A stretch of 64,000 nt of DNA from Diploscapter coronatus (lineage: Eukaryota > Nematoda > Chromadorea > Rhabditida > Rhabditidae). The position numbers and the translations under genes were made by a program. The notes below the pieces were generated by a model that worked only from the letters and a program-made list of their open reading frames with translations, was not told where the DNA came from and did not search any database. This document shows, piece by piece, positions 1-12,264 of this stretch (the first letter of the stretch is position 1; each line of letters starts with the position of its first letter). The stretch is from positions 77,957,201 to 78,021,200 of the forward strand of contig OZ038422.1 in NCBI GenBank assembly GCA_964036155.1, in the 5' to 3' direction.

Positions 1-69
1 CATTCAAGGTTAACAAAATTAATCAAGGGACATGGCGTCAAAATAATTTTCTCTTAAAAATGGACCTAC
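1..69 (-). other. unc-104 intron, truncated by the window edge
   Basis: This is the start of the intron after the last visible unc-104 exon. Its donor GTAGGT reads leftward from position 69. No coding sequence is seen in it. Confidence 0.7.
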
Positions 70-3000
70 TTGAGTTTTTCTATGCTCCAAAAATGGGTGG
101 CTCCGTTCTTCAAGTCCTGAACTTGAATCGCAACGACGGTTTTTGGATAGGGACGAAGAGTCAGGTCTTCGCCTGGAGGTAACAGATCGGGCGGAAGAGG
201 ACTAAAGGTTGAGAAATTGTATCCACAAATCGCATTGATCAGATGCAGTGTGTGATATATTATATCGTCTAAAAAAAAAAAAAAACACTAGAATTTACCT
301 ATACATAGTGTCAGTGAGCAGGACGAATTGGAACTGAACCTGCTTCTTCAGCTCAACGGAAATCGCGTTCGCTTCTTTCACGAATATCGCATTGCCCCAT
401 AAGTCGTCCCTAACCTAAAATTAATGAAGTAAAATTTCGCCAGATTTACGAGTTGCTTACCGAAGTGAACTGATGATATCTCCACTTCATAGCAGCCTTC
501 CGTACGACCCGTTCCTCTTTGCTCGACCACTTGACTTCTTCCGCGAATTCCATGAGTGACGACGTGAGGAAGCGTTCTCCTTCCCAATTCGAGCCCGCAT
601 CGGATATCATCGATCGGGCCAGATCGACTTGGTTCTCCAAGGTCTTGATGCGACTTTCGTATTCCTGCAAATAATAGTCATTGTTTTATTGACGGGGAGG
701 AGCGTATAATTTCTTAACTACGATTTGATAAGCTGATTGAATAAACCAGAAATCTGACATTTTTCCAAACTATCCTTACCAAAGTCTTTCTCTGTATCTG
801 CAGTTCCAGCTCCTCCTTCTCTCTTCTGTATTGGCAAGCCATTTCGAGCAATTTTCGCTCCATTTCTTCCTTCAAGTCAATGCCCTGTTTCTCGAGCAAT
901 TCCTGTTGAGCGTACTTCCAATCGAGTGGTTGTTCTGAAAATTTTGCATCTCCGAGAAATGCAAAACTTTTTTCGAACCTGTCAAGCTGGACAAATTGTG
1001 CCTGCTTTGTCTGGCCTCTTGCGGATCATTGTAGCGGAACACATGGTATTTTCCCAGAATGATACGAGAACCCGTATGAATTACGGTGCCTGAAAATTCG
1101 AATATGGTGATCAGATCGTTAGAGTTTTCTAAATCATTTTCGAAAAATGAGCTTCATGACAAACGATGAAATCATTTTCAAGAAAACCTACCAGAATTGA
1201 TCGGCCGTCCATTCAGATAGCATTTTGCTCTAGGTTTTGGAATCAGTGTCACGCTTCCATCTTCGTTGACGAAATCGCAATGTTCTTCAAGGATTTCTTG
1301 ACCGGAAAGCAGAATATCTGGACGATGTTCCGCTTCTGGTCGGCCAACTCTGGAAAGGGAAGATTGTTTGCCAGTGAAGGAAAAAGAAATTACCTTGTCA
1401 CGCCTTCCTTGAGATAGTAAAGCAGACATTCTGACATAAGTGGATCTTCATTGAGATTGACCAAGTGAGGTAGCTGAAATAAAGATAAAAGGAATTTTAT
1501 AGTTTTTTTCGAAATCTGGAAAGTAGTTGTAATAATTGCATCGTTGCTCACGAAATTATATGGCGAAAGAATCTTCCTTTCCTTTATAAATTTCTATTCT
1601 TTTCTCCCTAATGATGTAACGATTCAACTACTCCCTCAAATTTCATATGCGCTTTCGAAAACCGAACCTTCTTCGGACTGAACACCCCCAAAGTGCTACC
1701 GTCTTCCATCATGGCCAGACCCATTTCACGCAATTCCTCCTCGCGTTTGCGACGAATCTCCTCAGTTTTACGCAACTTCTCTTCCCAAGTCTTGTCCAGT
1801 TCAGCGATCAGTTTCTCGGAGGCCTTAAAAGATTTTTTCAACTTTTTTTATTTGAAAAATTTTCATTTATCTTTTCTGGGTGTGAGTGAGGCGATTTGTA
1901 ACAAATTTCACAGGGAATCTTTGATAAATCTTGTCGCAATTTGCCTCACGCTCCTCTATCCTTTTTTAGATTCAATTTTTGAATCTAACCTTCAATTGCT
2001 CTATGTCGACGTGATCCTTAGCCGAATATCGTTTGTTCCTCGAAGCCTCGTTGATTTGAGAATCCGTGCAATCGTCCATCGAAATGCCCTTGTCTTCCAA
2101 CTGCTTGCGAAGGCGGTTGACCTGATTTTCAAAAATTTTGTTAGAAAATCACTCCTCAATGTTTTCGATTATCATTGGAGCTTGTTCGAACAATGGATGA
2201 TAGCTTTTCTAGCAATTTCATTTATATGGCTACTTTTCCTAGTTTGGTCATTTTTCTATCCCTTACTTCCTCTTTGAGTTCCCTAATGAGTTTAGCATTG
2301 GGATCCTCGTTAACGACCGCCTGGCAGACGATTTGTTTGGCTCGGTCCGCGTATCTGAAAACAATTGATACGATTACGTCATAATGAAATTCACATGAAT
2401 CTGTAATGCGTTGTTTTCAGATTAGAAAAGCCTTAAGTTGTGACGTAACACCATTTATAAGCTATGGACTCTTCTTCATACTTCTTAGAGCCCTATTTAA
2501 TGGGAGAAAAATTGAACATTTAGACCGGGCTACCTTAATGTGCTGAGAGTTTCATCGTAATTGATGTCAGCTGGCGATAGAGCTGCGATCATTGCTGTTT
2601 TCGAATTGCCTCCGAGGTTTTCTCGCAATAACCAAGTCAGAACCGAGTCGCGATACGGGACGACGCCTCGAGATTTCTTGCCTTTCTTTCCGGTCTAAAA
2701 TTCATTCGAATAAAAATGCACCTCACAAAATAATCACGTCATTTGTTGAAAATCCCTGAAAATTGATAGCAACTGATGTTATTTAGCCAAAATGTTAACT
2801 GAAAAGTGAGCAAGCGCATGTAATCCTCGATGATAGTAGAAAATGAAATGCTCCACACATTTTGAGAGAATTAGTATTAGAACAAGCAGTCACTCGAAAA
2901 CACTCGTTGGAAATCATAAGAAGTAAGGATTTTCATGGAAGAAGTTCATCAAATTCATTAACCACACATTTTGAGCTTCATCCGTTTGTTTGATCATTCG

Positions 3001-5076
3001 GAAATGTCGCAATGTCGCAACTTCGCACAACTTGACGAAACAGGATGCAAAGTGAAGAGGAAACGGTAGGAAAACGATATCTCGTTTTGCCTAGTATCTC
3101 GCGAGATTGCGACGCTGTGACATTTCCGAATAACTGCTGTTCGTTTTAGTCTTTACAAATCATTTGATGAGCCTTTCAAGAATTCAAAATCAGGCGATAC
3201 AGAAACAATTCTCTCCTACGCTGAAGAGGTTCAGATAGAGGAGATTAACTTAGAGCTTCGGAATGTTGAGGGTTAACTGAATCAAAGACAGTTGTAAGAA
3301 GTTCGTTTGGAAACATTTGTCCATATTATATAACGTTTCAATGTTGATTCAAGCCCACACGTGCTTACCTCTTCTTCGGGTTTTGAATGCTGAATATCTT
3401 TCGAAATGCTTTAATTTCTTTCAAAATTCATCATTGTTGATTCAGTCTATTCGAATAATAATTTAATATGTGGAATAAATGATTAGGAATTAGAAAGTTA
3501 TTGTAATGTTTTCTAATCATCGAATACCTCCTCAGCCAATTTACTGATGACCAATCCGAGTGTGGTCAGCGACTTGTTGATGTTGGCTCCTTCTTTGAGT
3601 CGCTGCCCTTCTGCTCCTGTTGACGTGGCTCGCTCGCTACCGGCCAAATCGACTAGCGAGATTTTTGAGACCTAATACATTCAGTTGTTTCAGCAAAATG
3701 GTATATTCGAAAATACCCTTCATTTGTTGTGTAGGTTGCATGATGGCATTTTTGTAAAGCTGTAAAACTGACCTTTTCCGTTGTCAAATTAGCTTCTGGG
3801 CAGAATCGCTTTTGAGTCAAAACGATTGTGAAGACAGCGTGTGATCGGGAGGAAGTCGAGTTCATGTTCGTTGCCGCCACCGTTCTTGCCTTGTTTCCCT
3901 CGTCCATCAAATTGCAAATGTCTTCGTAGCTGCACACGGCTAGTTTTGTCAGGTCATCGACATAAGGACCAAGCAGAGGGTGTTCACGAACTCGTAAATT
4001 TCCTAAAGGAAGTTAATAATTTTAGACATTTCCTTCAAAATATCACGATTTTACCTCCGCTATTAGGATTAAGCAAATCCTTGACTCGTTCGCAGTAAAT
4101 TTCCATGTAGGACACCTCGACCGAGTACTCCACATTTTTGTCCGTGTTAGCAGCGATTCTCCCGAACAAATCGTTGCATAGCCGAGGGATGATGCCCATC
4201 TCGTTCTCATCGCCAGGCTTCCCCATCATTGTGTACGATTTTCCACCGCCAGTTTGGCCGTAAGCGAAGATGCACACGTTGTAGCTGAAATTTGAGAAAT
4301 TATTCAAACATCCCTGACATTCCTATCGATCGACTTTTCAAATATATTTATTTTTCAAAAAAAAGTTTCTAGAAATCATCAGGTTCACCCTTCAAAGGAG
4401 TGCTCCAACATCTCGACTCCCAAATCGTTATAGACTTGTTTCTGCGTGATGAAATGATTATCATCCTTGGTGAAGGACCAGTACGAATGATCGAAGTTGA
4501 AACTGTGACATTTGTCTGCGCCATTTCCAGAGATTGCTGAAATCAAGAAGATTGGCTTGCATGAGCTATATCTACGTGTCATTTTGGTGGAGAACATCAA
4601 TATGAAAGATAAAGAAGAGTAGTTAGAGAGTGCAAGCTCCGCCCTCTTGCACAAGCGAGACATGTTTAGATCGCGAAGGCATAAAAAAGCTTAATCACAA
4701 TCGATGATAAATCCAACAAACAGTTTTGTGCTACAAATCAGCTCGTAATTTTGCCGTCTGCGAGTCTTTTGCATTGCGAAAATGTGTTCATTTGGAAGTT
4801 TGATTGAGTCATTTTGTCTCGGTTTGGGTAATTTTTAAAATTTTTCGACTTCGCCAATCTTAGTAATACTTTCGAGGATATTTTGATACAACATTTGACC
4901 GATTCTTGTGCAATTTGGGAAACCATTTGCGCTCTCTAAGGGTAGTGTGCATTTTTAAGTTTCCGAATTTTCTCACTTGTCGTAGTTCCATTCATGCCAA
5001 TGATGCATCTGGATCCATTGTTGATTTCCCTCTGGTTGAAGGGTCGCACACGCACCGCCACTTTAACTGACGACAT
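70..5076 (-). CDS. unc-104: Kinesin-3 motor UNC-104 (KIF1A family), 5' part
   Basis: Plus-end microtubule motor that carries synaptic-vesicle precursors along axons. Exons in transcript order: 4977-5076, 4389-4536, 4055-4284, 3773-4002, 3528-3671, 2534-2694, 2267-2354, 1990-2121, 1668-1823, 1394-1473, 1192-1349, 979-1089, 780-934, 461-664, 299-414, 70-201; all phases agree and give 781 codons. The ATG at 5076-5074 starts [17 protein letters not shown], the family N-terminus. The motor spans about residues 3-355: P-loop GQTGGGKS at 92-99, switch I SSRSH at 210-214, switch II DLAGSE at 244-249. The FHA domain follows at about 464-579 ([16 protein letters not shown]), then a coiled coil and the segment ending HFWSIEKLK. 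The donor at 68-69 shows that the gene continues off the left edge, where the C-terminal PH domain should lie. CGGCTAG just upstream of the ATG could be a trans-splice or 5'-UTR acceptor. The P-loop has Gly where relatives have Ser or Ala. Identification is secure; exon ends are by eye. Confidence 0.95.
2695..3527 (-). other. unc-104 intron 5, long, with a foldback element
   Basis: An 833-bp intron between the motor exons ending LAEE and starting TGKKGKK. It is the longest visible intron of this gene; most others are 50-330 bp. It contains the inverted-repeat element at 2996-3131. No other coding or RNA feature was recognised. Confidence 0.8.
2996..3131. mobile_element. Short foldback (MITE-like) element in an unc-104 intron
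   Basis: Both ends carry the same sequence in inverted orientation: the left end reads ATTCGGAAATGTCGCAATG and the right end, on the other strand, ATTCGGAAATGTCACAGCG, with similarity over about 26 bp. Total length is about 136 bp, with no coding capacity. This fits a non-autonomous DNA transposon. A 12-bp palindrome ATCTCGCGAGAT lies inside at 3096-3107. No target-site duplication could be fixed by eye, so the transposon family is unknown. Confidence 0.55.
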
Positions 5077-8000
5077 TCTTCTAGCCGATTGTCAGCAGAG
5101 CGTGTTTTCCAGAGAATAGAGAATTGTGAATAGAGCAGATTTGCCGATTGATAATATTCTTCTCCTTCGGCAATCGGCTGATTCACGTAGAAGTCGAAAT
5201 ATTTTGATGTTCGCAGGTTTTTTTCTGTAACAATCGGAATGTAATGCGAGAACGACGCTGAAAGCGTAGCGGAAGTTCCAGGAAACGAGCTTACTGGGAA
5301 TGTTCATAAAACTCCTAGAGGAAAGGAATAACGCCAAAAGTTTACGACTCGAGTAGAGAAATGAAATGGAAATAGAATAATCAATAAGTTAAGACAATTC
5401 ATGAAAATGCATCGGCGTAAGAATCCAATGTTACTAATTGAAAAAAGTAAAGAAAGAAATAGAAACAGTTTCGGAGTAAGTAACTCCCTGAACGAATGAA
5501 CCTATTTCACATATCTTATTCTTCAAGAAATTACGGTCGGTTTTTGAAGTAAAGAAGTCCAGAAAACGGTCGAACTCTTGAATAAGTTATTATCGAATTG
5601 GCTTTGCTAAAGTTGAGTTTTACATTCAATGGAACCGTGTGCTAAAGAAAGGTTCGATATTTTTCTAGCTCTCACAACGGTATTCATTTTGCAATGCAAA
5701 AGTTACTAGATGACATAAATCTAGTATAGTCATGGGCCATGAAAATGGTCTGCGCGCAAATGCGCTAAAATGGACTTTCATCGAAATGTGCAAATGGCGA
5801 AACTCGGAATAATGGCACTTTCCGCTCATTTTCCGCAGCCGAGCAGCTATTTGAGAAGATAGATAGTTTTCGTTCGCTCAAATGAGAAGAAGGCATTCTG
5901 AAGGCAGAGGCAAATGAATAGGAATGTGGATATGCTCGAAGCAAAAAGGATCGAATAAGGATAAATGGGAAAGAGAGGGGAAGAGATGCAGAGAGTTGAG
6001 AAATAATTAGGGCAAAGAAGGGAATCGAGTAAGGGACGCAAAAATTAGATGGGGCAGGCTCGATGAAAAAAGCGAATATTGGAAAACCCCTCTCACATCC
6101 AATAGAAATTCTCGAGAGCTTGAATAGGGAAAAAGGAAAATACATTAGCTGAGAAATGCAGAGTGAGATATCCGAATATTCATTGCATTCTTTTTAATAG
6201 AAATCGATTGAACCAAAATATAATAATTTTTCGAAGGACCATTATTTCAGTTAGGTTTTAGTAATTATAATTCATCATGGAACAAAGAAAGTCTGCAGGT
6301 TCAATGAAGTTAGAAAAAAGCGTTTTTTCTATCTCCAGTCTATCCTTCTAATGAACGAGAGCTGTTAGCATTTCTGATCGGAGAATCAGCGAAGATGCGA
6401 ATTTTCGAATTCGGAACGTCTAGGCAAATTGTCTAGAGACCAAGAAAATTTGTCTGAGCTAGAATAAAAAAATAATTGGCGAAAACTGGTCGGGATAATT
6501 CTTGGTTTGTTCAATTTTTCCGAACTGAAACAGAAGATTTGACCAGCTCACGCACAATCGCATTTATCTCCCCGAGGCCGAGGCCATCTTTTTCGGCAAA
6601 GTTTGGAATTTCGCAAGATGGGCCTTGTTTCAAACCAAAATGACGAATTTGTGTTAGAAGGAGGGATATTCGGAACGGGGGTGTAGGAAAGTCGAAATAT
6701 GCAAAGTTCGGCGAACATTTAGCAGCGATTAGAAAGTTATTACTTTAAGGTGTGGTATTAAAAATTTGCATGTGTGTATTTTTTGCTGGACTGCTAGGTT
6801 CATGTATAGAAAATGATGAAATAAAATTGGCATGATTTCATAGCTAATTTTTCCTCTCGAGGAAGTGCAATTAGATGGATTTGCAACAATTCTTGTATGA
6901 GAAATAGGCTTACTTTTTGGTTCTTACATCATCTGAATATGAGCGAAAATAGAAATTCCTGGACCAGACCTAAATTTTTGACATCCAAGCAACTTATTTT
7001 GCGTTGATAAGGATCTAGTTGAATTACTAAACCTTTCACTAAATATACAGAAAAATATCGATTGAATGACTTTTTCACGTAGAACAAACTTCATCGTTCT
7101 CTATGTAAATTTTCATAAGCCTGAACTTCGCGATATTTGAGGTCTACTAGATTGCAAACTTCTTATTAATCCAACATTAGAAAATTAGTTGCGTAGTCAA
7201 GATTACTGCATTCGATATTCTGTTTGTCATGACTATCCATACCTGTAAGAATATCAAAATATTCCCAGATGAATAAAATGTCTATTATTTGAAGAGTGGG
7301 TGTGAGAAAATATGCAATTTCTTATCATTATCAAGCTATGGATAATTAGGAAATGTGCAAGGATTCTGGGAATGTTGAGCAAATTTTGCAAAGTCAATAA
7401 TAAACTCGAACATTATCGATGAAATTTAATATGCAATGCTAATGTTTGAAAGCGCTCATATTTGCAAAACAAAACGAAAAAGTAAAGCGAATTTGGGGAA
7501 GTGAATAATTTGGCAAATGAACTCCTCGGGGTAAGCGAGATTGAGAATAGATTTAGTACGAGCTTAACCTCTGCCTGACTGGGTTAATCCCGTCGCTGCG
7601 TTTTTGCTCGTTTTTTACCACCGAGCATTTCATTCGTTTCCTCGCAAGGAGAGATCCCCTTCTGTGAAGGACTCGAAAGGGCGGCAAAATGAAAATGAGA
7701 AATGAGCAGAATACTCTCGGGCACAGACAGATATATTTTACCCCGTTTAAGTATCGAGTAAAATGAAATTAGTAAATGCAAAAAATGAAAGAAATGATGA
7801 AGATATTTGAAGATACAAAACTTTTCTTTGGCAACTTTGATCTAGTTTATAACGAAACAAAATTAAAAATACGTAGAATTATGAAAATGGAGCAAAGCGG
7901 GTTTCCTACACGAGTCCACCCAAAATTTTGATGCATGTTTTGTTTTAAGATTTCGATAAATAAAAGTGTTTGCTCTTCTCAGTAAAGTTATAGCTTCTCA

Positions 8001-10595
8001 AAAGAAGTCCCGACAGATTTAAAGAATTATGATAAGTTGTTCGAAAGTTTTTAGGCTTCAAATAAATTATGATAATCGCTATGAAAGCGGATAATCTTCG
8101 AAGAACCGATGAAGCACGCAAGAATTGCCTCATAAATGTTAGAAATATTTTCAACGATATATTTATCAGAATCAAAGAATGCAGAAAAGTTATTCAATGG
8201 AGAGATAATGACCAAACGAAGGTAAATGCATGAGAAAGTTTCATTAATGAAGTGAACATCACTGGTTCCAATGAAAATGTCGAGAAAACTTATTTAACGA
8301 AAAGAAGAATAGCAATTATTTTAAATCGAAAAAAAATAAAAATGCCCTTCCTCTTGTCGGAAATGTCGTCGGCTTATTGAGTGTTTGGGTGTTTTATGTC
8401 TTTCTGGGCCGGGAGCTGAGAAATTCAATGTCGATTTGTCGCGAGGATTCGAGTGAAGCATACGAGACTGAGGGAGCGAAGGACCGGATGGGGTTGGGTG
8501 GGAAGAAAGCAGGGGGAAATTTGGGGACATACGGACAAAATTGGGCTGCATCCGGCAACGACAAGCAGAGAAATGTCCCAGAGGGAGCTGGGAATGGGAG
8601 AGAAACCAGGGAGGAAAAGAGACAAGGAGAGAGAGAGAGAAAGTAGTGCGAATAAGGGAAGGCTAAGGGTAAAAGCAGAAGCAGAGCAAAATAAGAAGGC
8701 CGCAGGAGAGATGAAGCGAGATCGATATATGGACGCAGAAGCGGCAGATATGGAAATAGCGGAGCTGAGAGATTTAGAGGAAGGGAAAAGCGAGAAAATC
8801 GAGAAATAAAGACTGCTGCCCCGTGTTATATTCTGAAAGCCTGAAGAATGGAGACGAATATTTGCTGATGATGTCAGCCTGAGTGGTTGAGAATTGCGTG
8901 CTTGATATCCTTACTGCCATATAATTATCCAAAATGCTTATCCAGCAATTCGCACACCAATGCGCTGATATCATCAATACATGATGATGCTTGAATTAGG
9001 AATGTTAAAGGAAGTTTCGAGAGAATTATGGAACATCATGAAGTGCAGACGATTGATCTAGATGAGAAGCTATTCAATTAGTTGGAAAGAAAACAATAAA
9101 TGTTCCATTTCTAGAAACGCTTGATAATATCAGAAATCACGATTTAGCTGCATTGAGAGTTTTGATCCAGTTTTAGATAATTACGGAGCATGAATGGAAT
9201 GTTAGACGTTCAGGAACAAAAACATTAGGAATATTCTCAAATTCCCTGAATTTGATCCCAGAAAAGTTCCATTTTGGAGATGCAAGATCGCGATTGTGGG
9301 TGCAAAATGAGAAATTAAATTTAGAATTGTGAAGCCAAAATAGCCGGCATTCACTCCATAAAAAATCGTTTTCTAAAACTTTTATCCACTTTTTCTGGAA
9401 ACTCGAAATAATTTCCTTTTGTCAGCATAGAATTTTTCCGAACATAAATTTTCATAGAAATATGACCGTCTAATGAGAAGCCTCCATAAACATTTGTGGT
9501 AGAAGAAGTGTGCGAAAAGAAGCTGAAAAAGATGCAAATAACGAAGAATGAATTAATGGCATCGTTATTCGGGTTATTATTGGATTTCATAGGAAAACTA
9601 TTCATCTAGAAGACATTTGATGCAGAAATATATTTTGAAGAGCTATTTGTTGAATTTAACGCAATGTTGCATCCCTTATACCCTATTTCTCACAAACCAC
9701 AAATTAGTAAACGCTTCCCATGCCGTCGATCTCATTATGATCTAGTGATCGAATTCGTTACTTCTCCTGTTGGCCCCAACAAAGGTTGGAAACAGCAGTT
9801 ATTCCGTCCACGAATTGACATACAAATCAAGAAAACGCACAAGTACACAGCTGAGAGTTGGGAGCTAGGAAGTCAGGTCCTGCTACAGTCCCTGTGAACA
9901 CCTGGAGAGGGAACAGCAAATATACAACTGCAGCAAGAGAGTGTTAAATTGTTCTTGAAATAGTCTGGAGAAAAGGACATTTTCAAGGACAGATTATTCG
10001 AAACAAAATGAATAACGCACAAATTCGAACATGCAAAGTTAGCGTTTCTCTATTTAAAATCGAGTTGTCGCAATCATTCCATGAATCTATGAAGTACCGA
10101 AAGCGCGTTGAAAACAACTCGTTAATTCCGACTCATCAAAAGGAAATACCAGTTATTTTGTCTCAAGAATCCGTTATGACTAAAGTCTTATCAATAACAT
10201 TCGTAAATTATGCAGCTAAATCGTGATAATATGCGGATTCATTATCTAATAATCTTTTTATAGAATCGATTTTGCAAGAATTGACGAGATTTTTCCGGAT
10301 AATGAAATTGTCGAAAATAGGCGAATCTCATCATTGAGCTTCCGACGAGAATGAGTCTGAGATTTGTGAAAATGGAGCTCGCAGCTATGAAAATGAACGG
10401 AAAGTGGGGGCGATGAGAAAGGCATTGAGCTGACGAAAGAAAATGGGAAATTGAAAATGACGAGGATTAATTTATGAACAAAAGTGAGGAGAAGGAACCA
10501 AACACGCGAGTTGAATTTTTGCCTGGTTATTTGCTCAGAATTAAACTCATAGGTTTCATGACAGTTTGATGGGACCTATTCCTGTTTCAATTTAT
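5077..10595. other. Intergenic region upstream of unc-104
   Basis: AT-rich DNA with no supported gene on either strand. The part next to 5076 should include the unc-104 5' UTR and promoter, but no TATA box or other firm element is visible. A purine-rich tract runs from about 8460 to 8660 (GGGAGC, GAGAGAGAGAGA) and produces spurious open frames. A less AT-rich patch at about 9720-9900 carries a 77-codon plus-strand frame (9664-9897) with no recognisable similarity and no splice context. Nothing else was recognised. Confidence 0.6.
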
Positions 10596-10699
10596 TTACC
10601 GTATTTACTGTATTAGAAGCCCAGGGCTTCTATTGTTCAATACCCCTCTGGACGAGACCTTCTATTAGAGGTGGGCTTCTAATACAGTAAATACGGTAA
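10596..10699. mobile_element. Palindromic MITE with perfect 28-bp inverted repeats
   Basis: The arms 10596-10623 and 10672-10699 are exact reverse complements over 28 bp, starting TTACCGTATTTACTGTATTA. They enclose a 48-bp centre that is itself partly self-complementary. If the outer TA dinucleotides (10597-10598 and 10697-10698) are read as a target duplication, the element is 98 bp with ends CCGTATTTACTG, as expected of a Tc1/mariner-type non-autonomous element. It has no coding capacity. Perfect arms suggest recent insertion or recent conversion between arms. The superfamily is inference. Confidence 0.75.
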
Positions 10700-11312
10700 T
10701 TATGTTTATTTCATGCATTTTTCGATCATCATTCACGATTCACATCATTAATCTTTGAAAATAAGACCAACATGAAACTTTATTTTATATAAAAATTTCG
10801 CTATGTAGTGCACCGCTATATTGTTCAATAAGGCTTGGAAACCTCTACGCTGAACTTTACTATAGACCAACTTTGTGCGTTTCGCACCGAATTTTCTTCG
10901 ATTTTTAGAATTTTTGGTGTTGATCTTTGATTCTTTGCTGGTTAGAGAACTTTTGTCACTTGCTTGACCCAGCATTTCTATACCACTTATCACACTGTTT
11001 ATGGTTCTCTCACTTTTTCTGTCATCCCTCGATTGAGGAATGACCACCTCCTCTACCGTGCCTCCAAAACGGGGTTCTTTCGATCGGACAGGGCAGAACA
11101 CGGCTGCTCTGTTATTTTTGTCCTATTCCTAAATATGAAATAAATCTTCAACTCTCGACTATGGCTCAAGTCGATTCGCATGGACAGAAATAGTGCCTTC
11201 TATGGCACCCGAGAAAGCAACCAGGGCAGGAGTTTCAAATCTAAGTAAATTGCCGTGGCCTGCCATAAACTTAGTTTACCTGAATTAAGTCCTTTTGAAA
11301 TTAAAAAAAAAA

Positions 11313-11797
11313 CTGGGGTGGGACCTAAATAAAAGTTACTGTGACAGTAAACCGAAAAATGAGACAGCCAATTAATTTGCTGTCACAGTAATCGAGGTAG
11401 TAAAAAAATGTCTGCCACAGTAAAATTCGACGCAAATGCGAAGGAATTTCATAGAAAAATATTACTACTACAGTAATTTTTTAATATTTTTTGTTAGTTT
11501 GAGAACTTTTACCCATTTTCTCAGGTTTATTTTCATTTTTCTAAAAGAAATTATATTTGCACGATTTTTTGTAGGCTTTGGTCTTCATTTTCGCGGTTAA
11601 TTTATTATTCTCCTAGCATTGAAGGCTTATCTTACGATTTTTTAAAAATATTATTGCCTAATTTTTATGTATGATCTCATTTCCATTAATATTTTCAAAA
11701 TTTTCAGAAAATGAGCTCGGAGAGCGGAGGCAGTTTGAGTGACGTTTCGATCAGTAATATTTTTATTGTCACAGTATTTTTTCGGGTCCTACTCCAG
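11313..11797. mobile_element. Non-autonomous element with imperfect inverted ends and repeated CACAGTAA
   Basis: The left end reads CTGGGGTGGGACCTAAAT and then TTACTGTGACAGTAAA. The right end, on the other strand, reads CTGGAGTAGGACCCGAAA and then TACTGTGACAATAAA. The ends therefore match over about 38 bp with few differences. Versions of (T/C)ACAGTAA recur near 11340, 11385, 11415, 11470 and 11770, which suggests internal subterminal repeats. No open frame resembles a transposase. Exact ends and duplication are uncertain because the left flank is an A-run. Confidence 0.55.
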
Positions 11798-12059
11798 CTC
11801 TGAACAGGATCGTGCGCTTTCCACCAAAATTTAATTTAATTCTACAAACTTCAACACTTTTCATGTATCTAGCAATCATCGATTGTACACATTTCAGATG
11901 ATAAAATGACCGTTTTATTGGCTGATAATAATCTTCTCATTACCAAAAACAGTATCATAATAAATAGGATTTTCTCGAGAAAATGTGTGGTTGAACGAAA
12001 TTAAATCGAGAAGAAGAACACCTGTATTAGTGGGGAAATGGATGGGAAGAGGAGTAGAA

Positions 12060-12078
12060 AAATAATAATAATAATAAA
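12060..12078. repeat. AAT trinucleotide microsatellite
   Basis: About six tandem copies of AAT in intergenic DNA, followed by an AT-rich stretch. No function is implied. Confidence 0.8.
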
Positions 12079-12110
12079 ATTGCTAAAATGAGAGATGGTA
12101 TGAATTTTAC

Positions 12111-12184
12111 CGTAAGTCAAAATCACTAAATTCACTTTTAGCTACTTCTTCTTATTGTTAGAATTTAGATTAGTGATTTTTACG
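12111..12184. repeat. Imperfect inverted repeat (hairpin)
   Basis: The left arm CGTAAGTCAAAATCACTAAA (12111-12133) and the right arm, on the other strand, CGTAAAAATCACTAATCTAA (12161-12184) pair around a 27-bp centre. It lies next to the tRNA-like sequence at 12265-12332 and may belong to the same degraded repeat. Confidence 0.45.
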
Positions 12185-12264
12185 AACATGTAAATGAGCC
12201 CGTATATCGCCGCCAATCTCTCATATTGCATCGGAAAAGTTGTCGATTTTTGGTAAAAATGCGT

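Noticed and set aside
8377..8809. Plus-strand frames of 89 and 118 codons
   Set aside because: They lie in a purine-rich tract and encode only Glu/Arg/Lys/Gly low complexity in overlapping frames.
9664..10226. Two plus-strand frames of 77 and 72 codons in a less AT-rich patch
   Set aside because: No recognisable domain, splice context or promoter; kept only as a remark in the intergenic entry.
10748..11101. 117-codon minus-strand open frame in the intergenic region, Lys/Arg-rich
   Set aside because: It begins with GTG, not ATG; no similarity, splice sites or expression signal are visible. Probably chance.
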